A stretch of 64,000 nt of DNA from Ktedonosporobacter rubrisoli (GTDB lineage Bacteria; Chloroflexota; Ktedonobacteria; Ktedonobacterales; Ktedonobacteraceae), in the NCBI RefSeq assembly GCF_004208415.1, contig NZ_CP035758.1, positions 7,626,001 through 7,690,000 of the forward strand, written 5' to 3'. The notes beneath the pieces were generated by a model that saw only the letters and a program-made list of their open reading frames with translations, did not search any database and was not told the DNA's origin. A program made the position numbers and the translations under genes. Positions 42,184-50,790 of the stretch are shown here, piece by piece (position 1 is the stretch's first letter; the number at the start of each line of letters is the position of its first letter).

Positions 42184-43527
42184 ATGCGAGCTTCTTTTAT
42201 CCACCTTGCAGACACACATCTGGGCTATGAACAGTATGGTGTTCGCGAGCGTTTTAACGATTTCAGTCGCGCCTTCTGGAATATCATCGACGAGGCCGTT
42301 GCGCGCGACGTCGATTTTGTGCTCATCGCCGGCGATCTATTCAACAAGCGGGCCATTGATGCCCAGACGCTTATTCACGCCATTGAGGGACTGAAGAGGC
42401 TCAAGGATCGGAACATTCCGGTAATTGCCATTGAGGGCAACCATGATCGCAGCTATTATCGGGATGGTCTCTCCTGGCTGCAGTTTCTGTGTTACCAGGG
42501 CTATATCATCCTGCTAACCCCGGTGATGCAGGACGGAGCACCCCTTTTGACTCCCTGGCAGCCGCAGACGATGCTTGGAGCTTATGTGGATTTGTTGGAC
42601 GGGCACCTGCGCATCTACGGCCTACCCTGGCAAGGCTCAGCAACCGTACGTAGTCTTGAAGGTATGGCTCAGGCCCTGGCCACAACGCGGAGCGAGGAAG
42701 AGGCGCAGGGCATCGAGTATCGTTTGCTGGCCATGCACACCGGTATTGATGGGATTGTGGCTCGGGTCCAGGGCTTGCCCACGATGGGGCAGTTACAAGT
42801 GCTGCAGCCATATGTAGATTATTTGGCTCTGGGCCACGTCCATAAGCCCTACACCTTTGACGGCTGGATCTACAATCCCGGCTCTACCGAGACCTGCAGT
42901 GCCGAAGAGTCGCAATGGGATGATCGCGGCTACTATTATGTTGAGATCGATACCGATGAGCCTGAGCGCATCATTGATGTAAGTAGCAAAGAGCGCTTGC
43001 ATCATGCTGAGCATATGAGGAGCAGGCGCCGTCCCTTCATCAGGCGCGATTTGCGCGTTGAGGGTCTGGGTACGCCAGAAGAGCTCTATGTGCGCCTGGA
43101 AGAGTATTGTCGCGCTGAAGGGCCGCGCCATCGGGATGAGGATGCGCGTCCTGTTGTGCAGATCCATCTCACTGGCACGCTGGGCTTCGATGTGGGCTCG
43201 CTGGATCAAGCCCGGATGGAAGAGATGGTGCGCGCATATTTTCAATGCCTGTATGTGCGCATCGATAATCATACCAACGATCAGGATTATGTGCCCGATG
43301 AGGGCGAGCTGGATGGACGGGACCGGGCTTCCTGGCATGAGTTGGAGCGGCGCATTTTTGAGGAGCTGATCGGGCGCGATAATCGCTATCTGATCACCAA
43401 GGAACAGTGGGGAGCTGTGCTGGCTGAGCTGAAGCAGCGCTCGCTGGATAAAGATGATCCCGAGCAGATCGCCAGGTTTTTGCGCGAGAAGCGCGCTGCC
43501 CTGCAATCAGCTCAAATCGGGAGCTAA
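42184..43527 (+). CDS. Mre11/SbcD-like DNA repair metallophosphoesterase
   Basis: 447 residues. The metallophosphoesterase motifs are complete: FIHLADTHLG, VLIAGDLFNKRAID, IEGNHD, LAMHTGI and LGHVHKP. Order and spacing match the SbcD/Mre11 nuclease group that processes DNA ends and hairpins using Mn2+. The C-terminal 180 residues form the capping and partner-binding region. An SbcC/Rad50 ATPase is not encoded beside it, which is unusual for this family; it may be elsewhere or the enzyme may act alone. Confidence 0.85.
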   Translation: MRASFIHLADTHLGYEQYGVRERFNDFSRAFWNIIDEAVARDVDFVLIAGDLFNKRAIDAQTLIHAIEGLKRLKDRNIPVIAIEGNHDRSYYRDGLSWLQFLCYQGYIILLTPVMQDGAPLLTPWQPQTMLGAYVDLLDGHLRIYGLPWQGSATVRSLEGMAQALATTRSEEEAQGIEYRLLAMHTGIDGIVARVQGLPTMGQLQVLQPYVDYLALGHVHKPYTFDGWIYNPGSTETCSAEESQWDDRGYYYVEIDTDEPERIIDVSSKERLHHAEHMRSRRRPFIRRDLRVEGLGTPEELYVRLEEYCRAEGPRHRDEDARPVVQIHLTGTLGFDVGSLDQARMEEMVRAYFQCLYVRIDNHTNDQDYVPDEGELDGRDRASWHELERRIFEELIGRDNRYLITKEQWGAVLAELKQRSLDKDDPEQIARFLREKRAALQSAQIGS

Positions 43528-43566
43528 ATGCCCGCTCCCGAAGGGATAATGACCAGCTATATTGGG

Positions 43567-43596
43567 GAGGGACGAGTTCCTACTCGTCCCTCTGCT
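43567..43596. terminator. Terminator between the nuclease and M20 genes
   Basis: GAGGGACGAG and CTCGTCCCTC are exact arms around TTCCTA, followed by TGCTTTT. The genes on both sides converge here. Confidence 0.85.
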
Positions 43597-43601
43597 TTTC
43601 A

Positions 43602-44798
43602 TTAGCTTAAGTAATCAAGCGCGGCGCGGGTCAAAGTCTCGACGGCAATAGGCAGTGCATCTTCGTCCACGTTGAAGCGCGGGTTGTGATGCGGATATTT
43701 GGCGCCTTTCTCCTCATTGTGTGCCCCTACGATGAAATAGCAGCCAGGAACAGCATCGAGGAAGTAGGCCATATCATCGCTACCTGTCGTCATGACTTCC
43801 TGGCCCTGATCGACGGCCTGCTCACCTACAGCTTCGACGGCGGCCCGATATACTAGCTCGGCCATGCCTGGATCGTTGACGCAGGGAGGGCAGCCTTCAA
43901 GGAATTCGAGCTCGCTGCTGCCTCCCAGGGCCGTGGCTACGCCAGTGGCAACTTCCTGGATGCGCCGCCGCAGATAGGTGCGCTGCTCTTTCGTAAAGGC
44001 GCGCATTGTGCCTTTGAGCTCGACGTACTCAGGAATGATATTGGTGGCTGTTCCGGCATGGATAGAGGCGATAGTGATGATCGATGGCTCGAATGGAGAG
44101 GTTTCACGACTGATCAAGGGCTGTAGAGCCGTGATGATATGGGCGGCAATCACAATGGGATCTACCGAGAGATTGGGCATGGCTGCGTGTCCGCCCTTGC
44201 CTTTGACGATTATCTGCAAGCTATCGGCGCTGGCAAAGACCGGACCTGAGCGTACGCCGACGCGCCCAATGGGATGGTTGCTGATCAAGTGCAGGCCAAT
44301 TATGCCGTCCACACCCTCCATGGCACCTTCTTTGACCATCGGCTCGGCGCCACCAATGCGCTCCTCAGCAGGCTGGAAAATGAACTTGACGTTGCCAGCC
44401 AGCTCCGCGCGACGCTTGCTTAAAATATCCGCTACAGTGAGCAAAATAGAGGTATGCCCATCGTGCCCACAGGCATGCATCTTTCCATCTACTTGTGAGC
44501 GGTAATCAATCTCATTAAGCTCATGAATAGGGAGCGCATCCATATCCGCGCGAATGGCCAGCGTCCTGGCTCCAGGCTTGCTGGCTCCTCCACGTAGCAG
44601 GCCAACCACGCCGGTTTTGGCAATGCCCGTCTGCACTTCCAACCCCAGAGCGCGCAGTCGTTGCGCAACAATACCCGAGGTACGCACCTCTTCAAAAGCG
44701 AGCTCAGGATGCTCATGCAGATCACGACGCATGGCTATCAGGTCTGGTACAAGCTCATCGATCTCAGATTTCAGATTGTCAAGATTGGATACAGACAT
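43602..44798 (-). CDS. M20-family aminoacylase / amidohydrolase
   Basis: 398 residues from MSVSNLDNL, chosen for AGGAGG four bases upstream; the longer frame adds eight residues. Metal-binding motifs of the M20D group are present: ADMDALPIHE, HACGHDGHTS, PAEERIGGAEPM and the final PHHNPRFNVDEDAL. The lid domain contains GKGGHAAMP. Members cleave N-acyl amino acids such as hippurate or N-acetyl and IAA conjugates. The substrate cannot be told from sequence. It stands alone. Confidence 0.9.
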   Translation of the reverse strand: MSVSNLDNLKSEIDELVPDLIAMRRDLHEHPELAFEEVRTSGIVAQRLRALGLEVQTGIAKTGVVGLLRGGASKPGARTLAIRADMDALPIHELNEIDYRSQVDGKMHACGHDGHTSILLTVADILSKRRAELAGNVKFIFQPAEERIGGAEPMVKEGAMEGVDGIIGLHLISNHPIGRVGVRSGPVFASADSLQIIVKGKGGHAAMPNLSVDPIVIAAHIITALQPLISRETSPFEPSIITIASIHAGTATNIIPEYVELKGTMRAFTKEQRTYLRRRIQEVATGVATALGGSSELEFLEGCPPCVNDPGMAELVYRAAVEAVGEQAVDQGQEVMTTGSDDMAYFLDAVPGCYFIVGAHNEEKGAKYPHHNPRFNVDEDALPIAVETLTRAALDYLS

Positions 44799-45228
44799 TG
44801 TTCCTCCTGCAGATGAATTCAAGCACTAGTGTGATTAGCCGGCCTTGGAGGCAGGGACAGGAAAGGCTTGCACGGCTCGGTGCGACTTGCTTCTGTCCTG
44901 GCCATCTTAAGCTGGCCTGACTAACTAAGTGGGACTGCGAGCGCTGGGAGCCCTCTGCTCCTTATCTACTTGTGTATCAACATAGTACCATATATAGAGC
45001 TTTGCTTGCCCAACTATAAGGCCTGCTTATCATCTCTATTGATGAGAATATTTTGGCTGAGCCAAGTTGCTTGCTGTAATACTATATTGGCTGTAGCAAC
45101 TCATGCTTATAGCTGCTATCATCTATTATATGGGTTATCTAAATGTAGGGATTTTTTTATGTTGTTGTCTTGTTTAAGAATATAGATAGATAACCGGTAT
45201 AGACGGCAAAAATCTAAGGGAGGGATTT
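44799..45228. other. AT-rich intergenic region
   Basis: 430 bases between the M20 gene and a small membrane protein gene. It is AT-rich beyond 44960 and must hold the promoters of both divergent genes, but no clear promoter pair, repeat or RNA fold stood out. Confidence 0.4.
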
Positions 45229-45363
45229 ATGCTATCACCACTAATTCTACTAGTTGTAATGATTTTAATCGATCTGGCGGCCTGGCGCTGGGGGGCAGAC
45301 AGCAGGCATGGGATCAATGATCCCGAGTGGGAGCGCCGCCGAAACTGGATTGGCTTTCATTAA
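45229..45363 (+). CDS. 44-residue single-span membrane protein
   Basis: ATG at 45229 follows GGAGGGATTT, a good ribosome site. The peptide has one membrane helix (SPLILLVVMILIDLAAWRWG) followed by ADSRHGINDPEWERRRNW and IGFH. The W-G-x-D-S-R plus DPEWERR pattern is one I associate with short proteins in Chloroflexota and Actinobacteria, usually without known function. The length and composition are too protein-like for chance. Confidence 0.75.
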   Translation: MLSPLILLVVMILIDLAAWRWGADSRHGINDPEWERRRNWIGFH

Positions 45364-45437
45364 TCCGCAGGAAGATAGCTGTTTAGTATACTTCAAAATT
45401 TGTAGCATGCGACCTGACTTATTAGATCTCTGGTGTT

Positions 45438-46394
45438 ATGGGAAAGCAGTATCAAACGGAATCATTGCAATCTTCTCATCATTATGACCAGGAACAAACT
45501 GCTCGCTCCGCTCCACTATTGGAGGGAAGCAGTAAAGCTGATAAAATTGGTATAGGGCTAGCTCTGCTAGCCCTTTATCTTATCTGGGGCTCAACCTATC
45601 TGGTCATGCGCGTAGCCCTGCAGAGCTTTCCACCCTATATCATGGGTGGGCTACGTTTCTTATGTGCGGGGGTTATTTTGTATGTTATCCTGCGCCTGCG
45701 CGGCAGCCCAGCACCAACGCGTAAAGAGTGGCTTGGCTCGGCCTTGATCGGTATTCTTATGCTGGTTGGTAGTAACGGGAGCGTTTCTATTGCCGAACAA
45801 TGGGTTTCCTCGGGGATCAGTGCCGTGGCCCTGGCCGCCGTTCCGTTGTGGACAGCTTTCTTTGTTGGCCTGTTTGGGCGCTGGCCCAGCCGCCAGGAGT
45901 GGGTGGGATTAGTGCTGGGCTTTGCCGGCGTTATCCTCCTGAACCTTGAACATGGTATGTGGACCAATCCATTCGGGGCGGCCCTTTTGATTTTAGCACC
46001 AGTTTCCTGGTCCCTGGGCTCGGCTCTGAGCCCGCGCTTCTCTCTGCCTGCGGGCTTGATGTCCAGTGCGGCCCAGATGTTGGCGGGTGGGGCGGCTATG
46101 CTGCTGCTGGGCTTGCTAATGGGTCAGCGCATGCATAGCTTCCCTACTGTGCAAGCGCTGGGGGCTATGGCCTATCTTGTGCTTTTTGGTTCGCTGCTGG
46201 CCTATAGCGCTTATACCTATCTGCTCAAGCGGGTACGCACCTCGCTGGCAACCAGCTATGCCTATGTGAATCCTGTAGTAGCCGTGGCGCTGGGAGTTGG
46301 CATGGCTGGCGAGCATATTACTCTCATCGGTATTCTGGCCATGCTTGTTATTCTAACCGGTGTAGGCCTGGTTTCTTTGAGGAGAAAGAGTTGA
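45438..46394 (+). CDS. EamA/DMT-family exporter (RhaT/YedA type)
   Basis: 318 residues with ten membrane segments in two EamA repeats. YLIWGSTYLVMRVALQSFPP followed by YIMGGLRFLCAGVILY is the repeat signature, and EQWVSSGISAVALAAVPLW the second-helix region. Proteins of this family export amino acids or metabolites. The stop overlaps the TTG start of the acetyltransferase gene behind it, so exporter and acetyltransferase may cooperate, for example to modify and release a compound. Confidence 0.88.
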   Translation: MGKQYQTESLQSSHHYDQEQTARSAPLLEGSSKADKIGIGLALLALYLIWGSTYLVMRVALQSFPPYIMGGLRFLCAGVILYVILRLRGSPAPTRKEWLGSALIGILMLVGSNGSVSIAEQWVSSGISAVALAAVPLWTAFFVGLFGRWPSRQEWVGLVLGFAGVILLNLEHGMWTNPFGAALLILAPVSWSLGSALSPRFSLPAGLMSSAAQMLAGGAAMLLLGLLMGQRMHSFPTVQALGAMAYLVLFGSLLAYSAYTYLLKRVRTSLATSYAYVNPVVAVALGVGMAGEHITLIGILAMLVILTGVGLVSLRRKS

Positions 46395-47251
46395 ACTTAA
46401 CGATACAGACAGCAACATTGGATGATCTTAAGATAGCCGATACCATCACTATGGAGGCCTTTGTCTCGCCCAGCCGCTATGAGGCTTTACTGCAGGGCCT
46501 ACAACTGCAGCCGGATGGCTGGTTTCTGGCTAGATTGGATGGGGAACCAATTGGCTTTGGTGGGGCTATAAACTATGGTCCTTTTGCTTATGTGGGCCAG
46601 GTGGGCGTTGTGCCATCTGCGCAACGGCGCGGAATCGGGCAAGCCATTATGGAACATACCATTGCCTGGCTTGAGGGGCAGTGCTGTCCCTCTATCCTGC
46701 TAGACGCCAGCGCCTCTGGCGTCGGGCTTTATCGCCGGCTGGGCTTTGTGGAGGATGACAGGGTACTCAGGCTGAGCCGAGAGCCGGCTGCTTATAAAGC
46801 CCCCACTCCCGTGGAAAATGTCTCGTTGCTGCAAATGGCCGATCTGGCGGACCTGGCAGCGTTTGACGCTCCTTATTTCGGGGCTGAGCGCAGCGCCGTC
46901 CTTGCCTCGTTTCTTGAGCGCTTCCCACGGCAGGCTTTGCTCACGCGTAATGCTGCGGGACAGATCAGCGGCTTCCTGATCTTGCAGACTTCGCCTGTTG
47001 CGCAGTCTCTGGGACCCTGGGTCGCGGAGAGCGTTGCTGCGGCTGAGTGTTTGTTACAGCGCGCGTTGGAACTAGCCGATCCCGCGCTACAGGTGCAGGT
47101 GATTCTGGCCCACGCTAATCGCGATGGTCAGGAGCTGCTGGGCCGTTATGGCTTTAGCGCCTACAATGAATTGCACCATATGCATCTACATAGTGCAGCA
47201 AGGCGCCAACGCGCGCACTTCTACGGGCAGGCCAGTATGGCCTTTGGCTAA
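46391..47251 (+). CDS. GNAT N-acetyltransferase with two GNAT-like halves
   Basis: 286 residues from a TTG start that overlaps the exporter stop (TTGA), so translation is coupled; GAGGAGAAAGAG precedes it. The N-terminal half is a full GNAT domain with VGQVGVVPSAQRRGIGQAIM, the acetyl-CoA loop. The C-terminal half (about 140-280) looks like a degenerate second GNAT domain. Substrate unknown. Confidence 0.8.
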   Translation: MNLTIQTATLDDLKIADTITMEAFVSPSRYEALLQGLQLQPDGWFLARLDGEPIGFGGAINYGPFAYVGQVGVVPSAQRRGIGQAIMEHTIAWLEGQCCPSILLDASASGVGLYRRLGFVEDDRVLRLSREPAAYKAPTPVENVSLLQMADLADLAAFDAPYFGAERSAVLASFLERFPRQALLTRNAAGQISGFLILQTSPVAQSLGPWVAESVAAAECLLQRALELADPALQVQVILAHANRDGQELLGRYGFSAYNELHHMHLHSAARRQRAHFYGQASMAFG

Positions 47252-47290
47252 GAGGTAGCCAGTCTTCAGGCGCTAGTCAACACTATTTGA

Positions 47291-47905
47291 ATGGAAAGAG
47301 AGCGGAAGCGCATGGCACATTTTGTAGAACCCGTCACCCTTGAAGGCAAGCTTGTACGTCTGGAACCCTTAGGTTTGCAGCATGCTCAAGGCTTATATGA
47401 AGCCTCGCAGGATCAGATACTCTGGCGTTTTATTCCGCACAATCCCAGTCGCTCGCTGGCAGATATGGAAGCGTTTATCAAGCGGGGATTGCAGCAACGC
47501 GAGAAAGGCAGCGAGTTTCCCTTTGCGATCATTGAACGCGCCAGTGGTAAGATTATCGGCTCGACGCGCTATATGACGATCACCCCGGCAGATCGTGGGC
47601 TGGAAATAGGCTCGACCTGGCTCACTCCTGCCAGGCAGCGCACGGGAGTCAATACCGAGTGCAAGTATCTGCTGCTGAGCCACGCCTTTGAGAAGCTGGG
47701 GGCTATCCGCGTCCAGCTGAAGACCGATAGCCGCAACCTGCAATCACAAAGGGCTATTGAGCGGCTGGGAGCTGTGAAAGAAGGCATTCTGCGCAATCAT
47801 CTCATTATGCCCGATGGCTATTACCGGCACTCAGTCTACTACAGTATACTTGATAGCGAGTGGCCGGCAGTCAAAGCGGGACTTGAGCAAAAAATGCAGC
47901 GTTAG
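47291..47905 (+). CDS. GNAT N-acetyltransferase, RimJ/RimL type
   Basis: 204 residues from ATG 47291, or 197 from ATG 47312. The sequence VTLEGKLVRLEPLGLQHAQG, FAIIERASGKIIGSTRYMTI, GSTWLTPARQRTGVNTECKY and LKTDSRNLQSQRAIERLGAV is the full RimJ/RimL pattern, with HSVYYSILDSEWPAVK at the end. Such enzymes acetylate N-termini of ribosomal proteins or small amines. It is third in a run of same-strand genes with the exporter and the other acetyltransferase. Confidence 0.88.
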   Translation: MERERKRMAHFVEPVTLEGKLVRLEPLGLQHAQGLYEASQDQILWRFIPHNPSRSLADMEAFIKRGLQQREKGSEFPFAIIERASGKIIGSTRYMTITPADRGLEIGSTWLTPARQRTGVNTECKYLLLSHAFEKLGAIRVQLKTDSRNLQSQRAIERLGAVKEGILRNHLIMPDGYYRHSVYYSILDSEWPAVKAGLEQKMQR

Positions 47906-47920
47906 TTGAAGCGCTAGAGA

Positions 47921-48004
47921 TGGAGAACCGGGCGGCATAAGCAAAGCTTTGGAGAGGACGCCTTAAGCCCTCTCTGCCTGTTTGGGCCGCCGGAGCCCGG
48001 TTCA
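47921..48004. terminator. Nested hairpins between convergent genes
   Basis: GAACCGGGC and GCCCGGTTC form an outer stem. Inside it GGCGGC pairs with GCCGCC, and GAGAGG pairs with CCCTCTC around a short loop. There is no clear T-run, but the fold sits exactly between the stops of a plus- and a minus-strand gene, so a bidirectional terminator or transcript end barrier is likely. Confidence 0.5.
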
Positions 48005-48015
48005 TCCCGCGCTAG

Positions 48016-49191
48016 TTATTTGCCCACATTGAAGCGGAAATGGGCAATGTCCCCATCCTGCACTACGTAGTCTTTGCCTTCCAGGCGCTGCAAACCTCTT
48101 TTCGTGGCTTCCTGGAACGAACCGCAAGCGATAAAATCTTCGAAGCGTGTCACCTCGGCCCTGATAAAGCCGCGCTCGATATCCGAATGGATCTTGCCGG
48201 CTGCCTCTGGCGCTTTGGCTCCCTTCGTCACGGTCCAGGCGCGTACCTCATCCTCGCCCGCAGTCAAGAAAGTAATCAGATTGAGCAGGCGATAGCCCAC
48301 CTGGATAACGCGATCAGCACCCAACCGAGGCAGGCCCAGAGCCTCAAGATATTCGCGCGCATCATCTTCCGGCAACTCCACAAGCTCAGCTTCCAGGCGT
48401 GCCGAAACTGCCACAAATTCCGAGCCTTCAGTCCTGGCATGGAGGGCAACCTGCGCAAGGCCCTTCAATTCTCCCTGCAGCGTATCGGCTGAAACATTCT
48501 CGCCAGCATTGATCTTATCGAGCAGCTCGTTGGCGGCTCCCAGCACATCCTCGCTGACGTTGAGCACATACATGCGCGGCTTCATCGTCAAGAGGAATAA
48601 CTCGCCAAGGATAGCCAGATCCTGCTGCGAGAATTCCAGCTGACGAGCCAGCTTTAGCTCATTAAGCGCTTCCTGCAGGCGCTTCAGTAGCTCTAACTCC
48701 TGCTGATATTTTTTGTCGCCGGACTTAGCAGCCTTTTTCGTGCGCTCGATGCGCCGCTCAACGGTTGAGAGATCGGTCAGGGCTAGCTCTGCATTCAGGC
48801 TTTCCAGATCGCGCATGGGATCGATACTATCATAGATATGTGGCACATTCTCGTTAGCAAATGTACGCAGGACGATGGCCAGCGCGTCAGCGTTGCGGAT
48901 ATGGCCAAGGAACTCGGCGCTCAGGCCTTCCTTCTTCTCCTGGGAGGACTGCGCGCTCTGCCCCATACCGGCCACATCGACGAACTCGACAGTCGCGTAG
49001 GTAGTCTTGCGGGGCTTAAAGATCTCAGCCAGGGGCGGGATACGCGCATCAGGCACCTGAACCACCGCCAGGTTAGCCTGTACGGTGCTTGTCGCGTAGC
49101 CGCTGACGGGGGCGCCTGCTTTGGTCAGGGCATTGAATAGGGTTGTCTTGCCGCTTTGGGGCAGACCAATAATACCAATGGTAAGAGCCAT
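48016..49191 (-). CDS. ychF: Redox-regulated ATPase YchF (OLA1 family)
   Basis: 391 residues. The G1 motif GLPQSGKTTLFNAL and the switch DVAG mark an Obg-family P-loop protein; the C-terminal TGS domain (KGAKAPEAAGKIHSDIERGF, ending FRFNVGK) identifies YchF. The family hydrolyses ATP rather than GTP and binds ribosomes, affecting translation start and stress response. The coiled-coil insert lies at about 130-170. The slightly long length is normal for this phylum-level group. AAGGAATAAATA precedes the ATG. Confidence 0.92.
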   Translation of the reverse strand: MALTIGIIGLPQSGKTTLFNALTKAGAPVSGYATSTVQANLAVVQVPDARIPPLAEIFKPRKTTYATVEFVDVAGMGQSAQSSQEKKEGLSAEFLGHIRNADALAIVLRTFANENVPHIYDSIDPMRDLESLNAELALTDLSTVERRIERTKKAAKSGDKKYQQELELLKRLQEALNELKLARQLEFSQQDLAILGELFLLTMKPRMYVLNVSEDVLGAANELLDKINAGENVSADTLQGELKGLAQVALHARTEGSEFVAVSARLEAELVELPEDDAREYLEALGLPRLGADRVIQVGYRLLNLITFLTAGEDEVRAWTVTKGAKAPEAAGKIHSDIERGFIRAEVTRFEDFIACGSFQEATKRGLQRLEGKDYVVQDGDIAHFRFNVGK

Positions 49192-49325
49192 TATTTATTC
49201 CTTTTCAGCAATAATAATTCGGAACCTGTTTGACGCAACCTATTTTACAACCTTCTGGCTAGCAGGGGTATATGGAAAAGCTCTATAACCCTATTTCCTC
49301 TGTGCCAAAGTGTTGTTCCTACAAC

Positions 49326-49355
49326 TTGACGCAGGTAGAGCCGAGACACTACAAT
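49326..49355 (+). promoter_or_regulatory. Promoter of the FmdB-type gene
   Basis: TTGACG (49326-49331) and TACAAT (49350-49355) are 18 bases apart; the start codon is 43 bases further on, after GGAGGTAGAATTGCC. Confidence 0.65.
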
Positions 49356-49398
49356 ATGTCTTGATATATGTCTTCGAAAATGCGGAGGTAGAATTGCC

Positions 49399-49632
49399 AT
49401 GCCTTTATATGAGTACTACTGCTCGGATTGTAAATCCAAATTTGAATTGTTGGTTAGCCATCAGCATGCAGATGATGCAGTATGTATGAAGTGCCAGAGC
49501 GAGAACGTACGGCGCTTGCTCTCAGTTTTCGCAGCGCAGCGCAGCGGTAGCAACGATGACACCTCTTACGGTGATTTGCCCCCGGCTATTGGAGGCTGCG
49601 GTTGTGGCGGCGGAAGCTGCGGCTGTCATTAG
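49399..49632 (+). CDS. FmdB-family zinc-ribbon protein
   Basis: 77 residues. MPLYEYYCSDCKSKFELLVS followed by CMKCQSENVRRLLSVFA is the FmdB/CxxC-CxxC regulatory-protein signature, a small zinc ribbon. The tail is a Gly/Cys run ending GGSCGCH, typical of longer members. The function in most bacteria is not established. It has its own strong promoter and ribosome site. Confidence 0.88.
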   Translation: MPLYEYYCSDCKSKFELLVSHQHADDAVCMKCQSENVRRLLSVFAAQRSGSNDDTSYGDLPPAIGGCGCGGGSCGCH

Positions 49633-49965
49633 TTCTAGCCACTCTCAAGCGGCTTGAGAAAGGGCATCCGCTCCTGTCGCACGGAGGGAAAGTAGAGCCA
49701 CGCCATAAGGTCTGGCCAGGATTGGACGTGCCTATGCTGGTAAGCGAAGCCCTCCAATGTTTCTAGCTAGCAGATGACCTCAACTGTCTTGCAGGGCGAG
49801 GCGTCTCAGCCTTGAGCGTATCTATGGGATACAGCGGTTTCGGCATCCCTTGAAGAATCAGGAAGAGGAATGCGTGGAGGCTGGTCCACGCTCTTTTCAG
49901 GATTCTCGTCTGTCCAGATAAGTTGTGTCGTTCTGCTCTAAGGAGCGAAATCAGGTCTATTTATC
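49633..49965. other. Gene-free stretch with one terminator-like hairpin
   Basis: 333 bases with no credible frame. GCGTGG (49872-49877) and CCACGC (49886-49891) pair around eight bases and are followed by TCTTTT, a possible terminator 240 bases after fmdB. This leaves room for a long 3' leader or a small RNA. TAAGGAG lies about 25 bases before the next start. Confidence 0.4.
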
Positions 49966-50475
49966 ATGTTCTACAAAGTTAGTTATCGACGTGGCGTGCT
50001 AGAGGGGATTATTATCTACACGCTGGGCAGGTTGGGCGCCCTGATCAATCCGGCCATTTTTCCCGATTGGACATTTGTTGTAGCTCCGCTCCTCTTTATG
50101 GCCTTTCAATACCTCATTGCTCCCACCTGGGCTACCCTGCGCATCGCCTCGACCAAGCGAGAGCGCCTGAGCAAGCGTTTCTGGCTGCTGGGCGCGTTCA
50201 TGGCGGCAATTTGCTTTGGTATCGACCTGGTGATTAGCTTGAGCTGTGGACTCTCCGTTAACAGCCTGGGCGGCGTTCAGCAGGGGCCAGCGCTACTGCG
50301 CATGCTCACTGCGGGGCCCAATCATCTAACGTTTTCGGACTTTGTGCTGTATGAGCTCAAGACTGCCGCAGCGCTCTTTGCCCTGTTCACACTATGGGTG
50401 ATCTGCTGTAAATTGGCTCGCGGCGGCTTTCTCCGTTTTACTATGCCTGCGGGCGGAAACCGGGTCACGCTCTAG
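49966..50475 (+). CDS. Hypothetical four-helix membrane protein
   Basis: 169 residues with four predicted membrane segments (about 15-45, 48-68, 78-102 and 135-155). A basic stretch, STKRERLSKRF, lies between the second and third, on the inside. No known family is recognised. It lies alone between the fmdB region and parA. Confidence 0.6.
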   Translation: MFYKVSYRRGVLEGIIIYTLGRLGALINPAIFPDWTFVVAPLLFMAFQYLIAPTWATLRIASTKRERLSKRFWLLGAFMAAICFGIDLVISLSCGLSVNSLGGVQQGPALLRMLTAGPNHLTFSDFVLYELKTAAALFALFTLWVICCKLARGGFLRFTMPAGGNRVTL

Positions 50476-50790
50476 ACGAGGTGCGCCGGCTTTCACCTCC
50501 CGGAGCTGCTATCATCAAATGCTTACCACTAGAAGCAAAACATCCCCGTAATACTCGTGCGGCAAGGCAGCAGAGGAAAAAGCCAGGGCTTATTAGTAAG
50601 TTCTAGAGCAGGCTCAAAGCCTGGATTATAGGCAACTCCTTCACTAGCGGGATAGTGAGAAAGGGAAAGCTCTGGCTGAAGGAGCCAGATTTCTTGCTTC
50701 TGGCTGGGACATTTGTTACAATGTCAGTACAGCATGAGGCTAAGTATTGTCTTCTTTGGCATGGTGAGAGGAAAGGTACGGTAGCAATCT
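50476..50790. other. Leader region of parA
   Basis: 315 bases without a gene before the parA GTG. An in-frame TAG at 50782 fixes the GTG at 50791 as the only possible start. No strong promoter was recognised. GGAAAGGTACGG lies somewhat far (about 13 bases) from the start. Confidence 0.4.

Noticed and set aside
49640..49960. RNase P or SRP-type RNA in the gap after fmdB
   Set aside because: A GGAGGGAAAGT segment faintly resembles RNase P RNA, but the other universally conserved blocks are missing.
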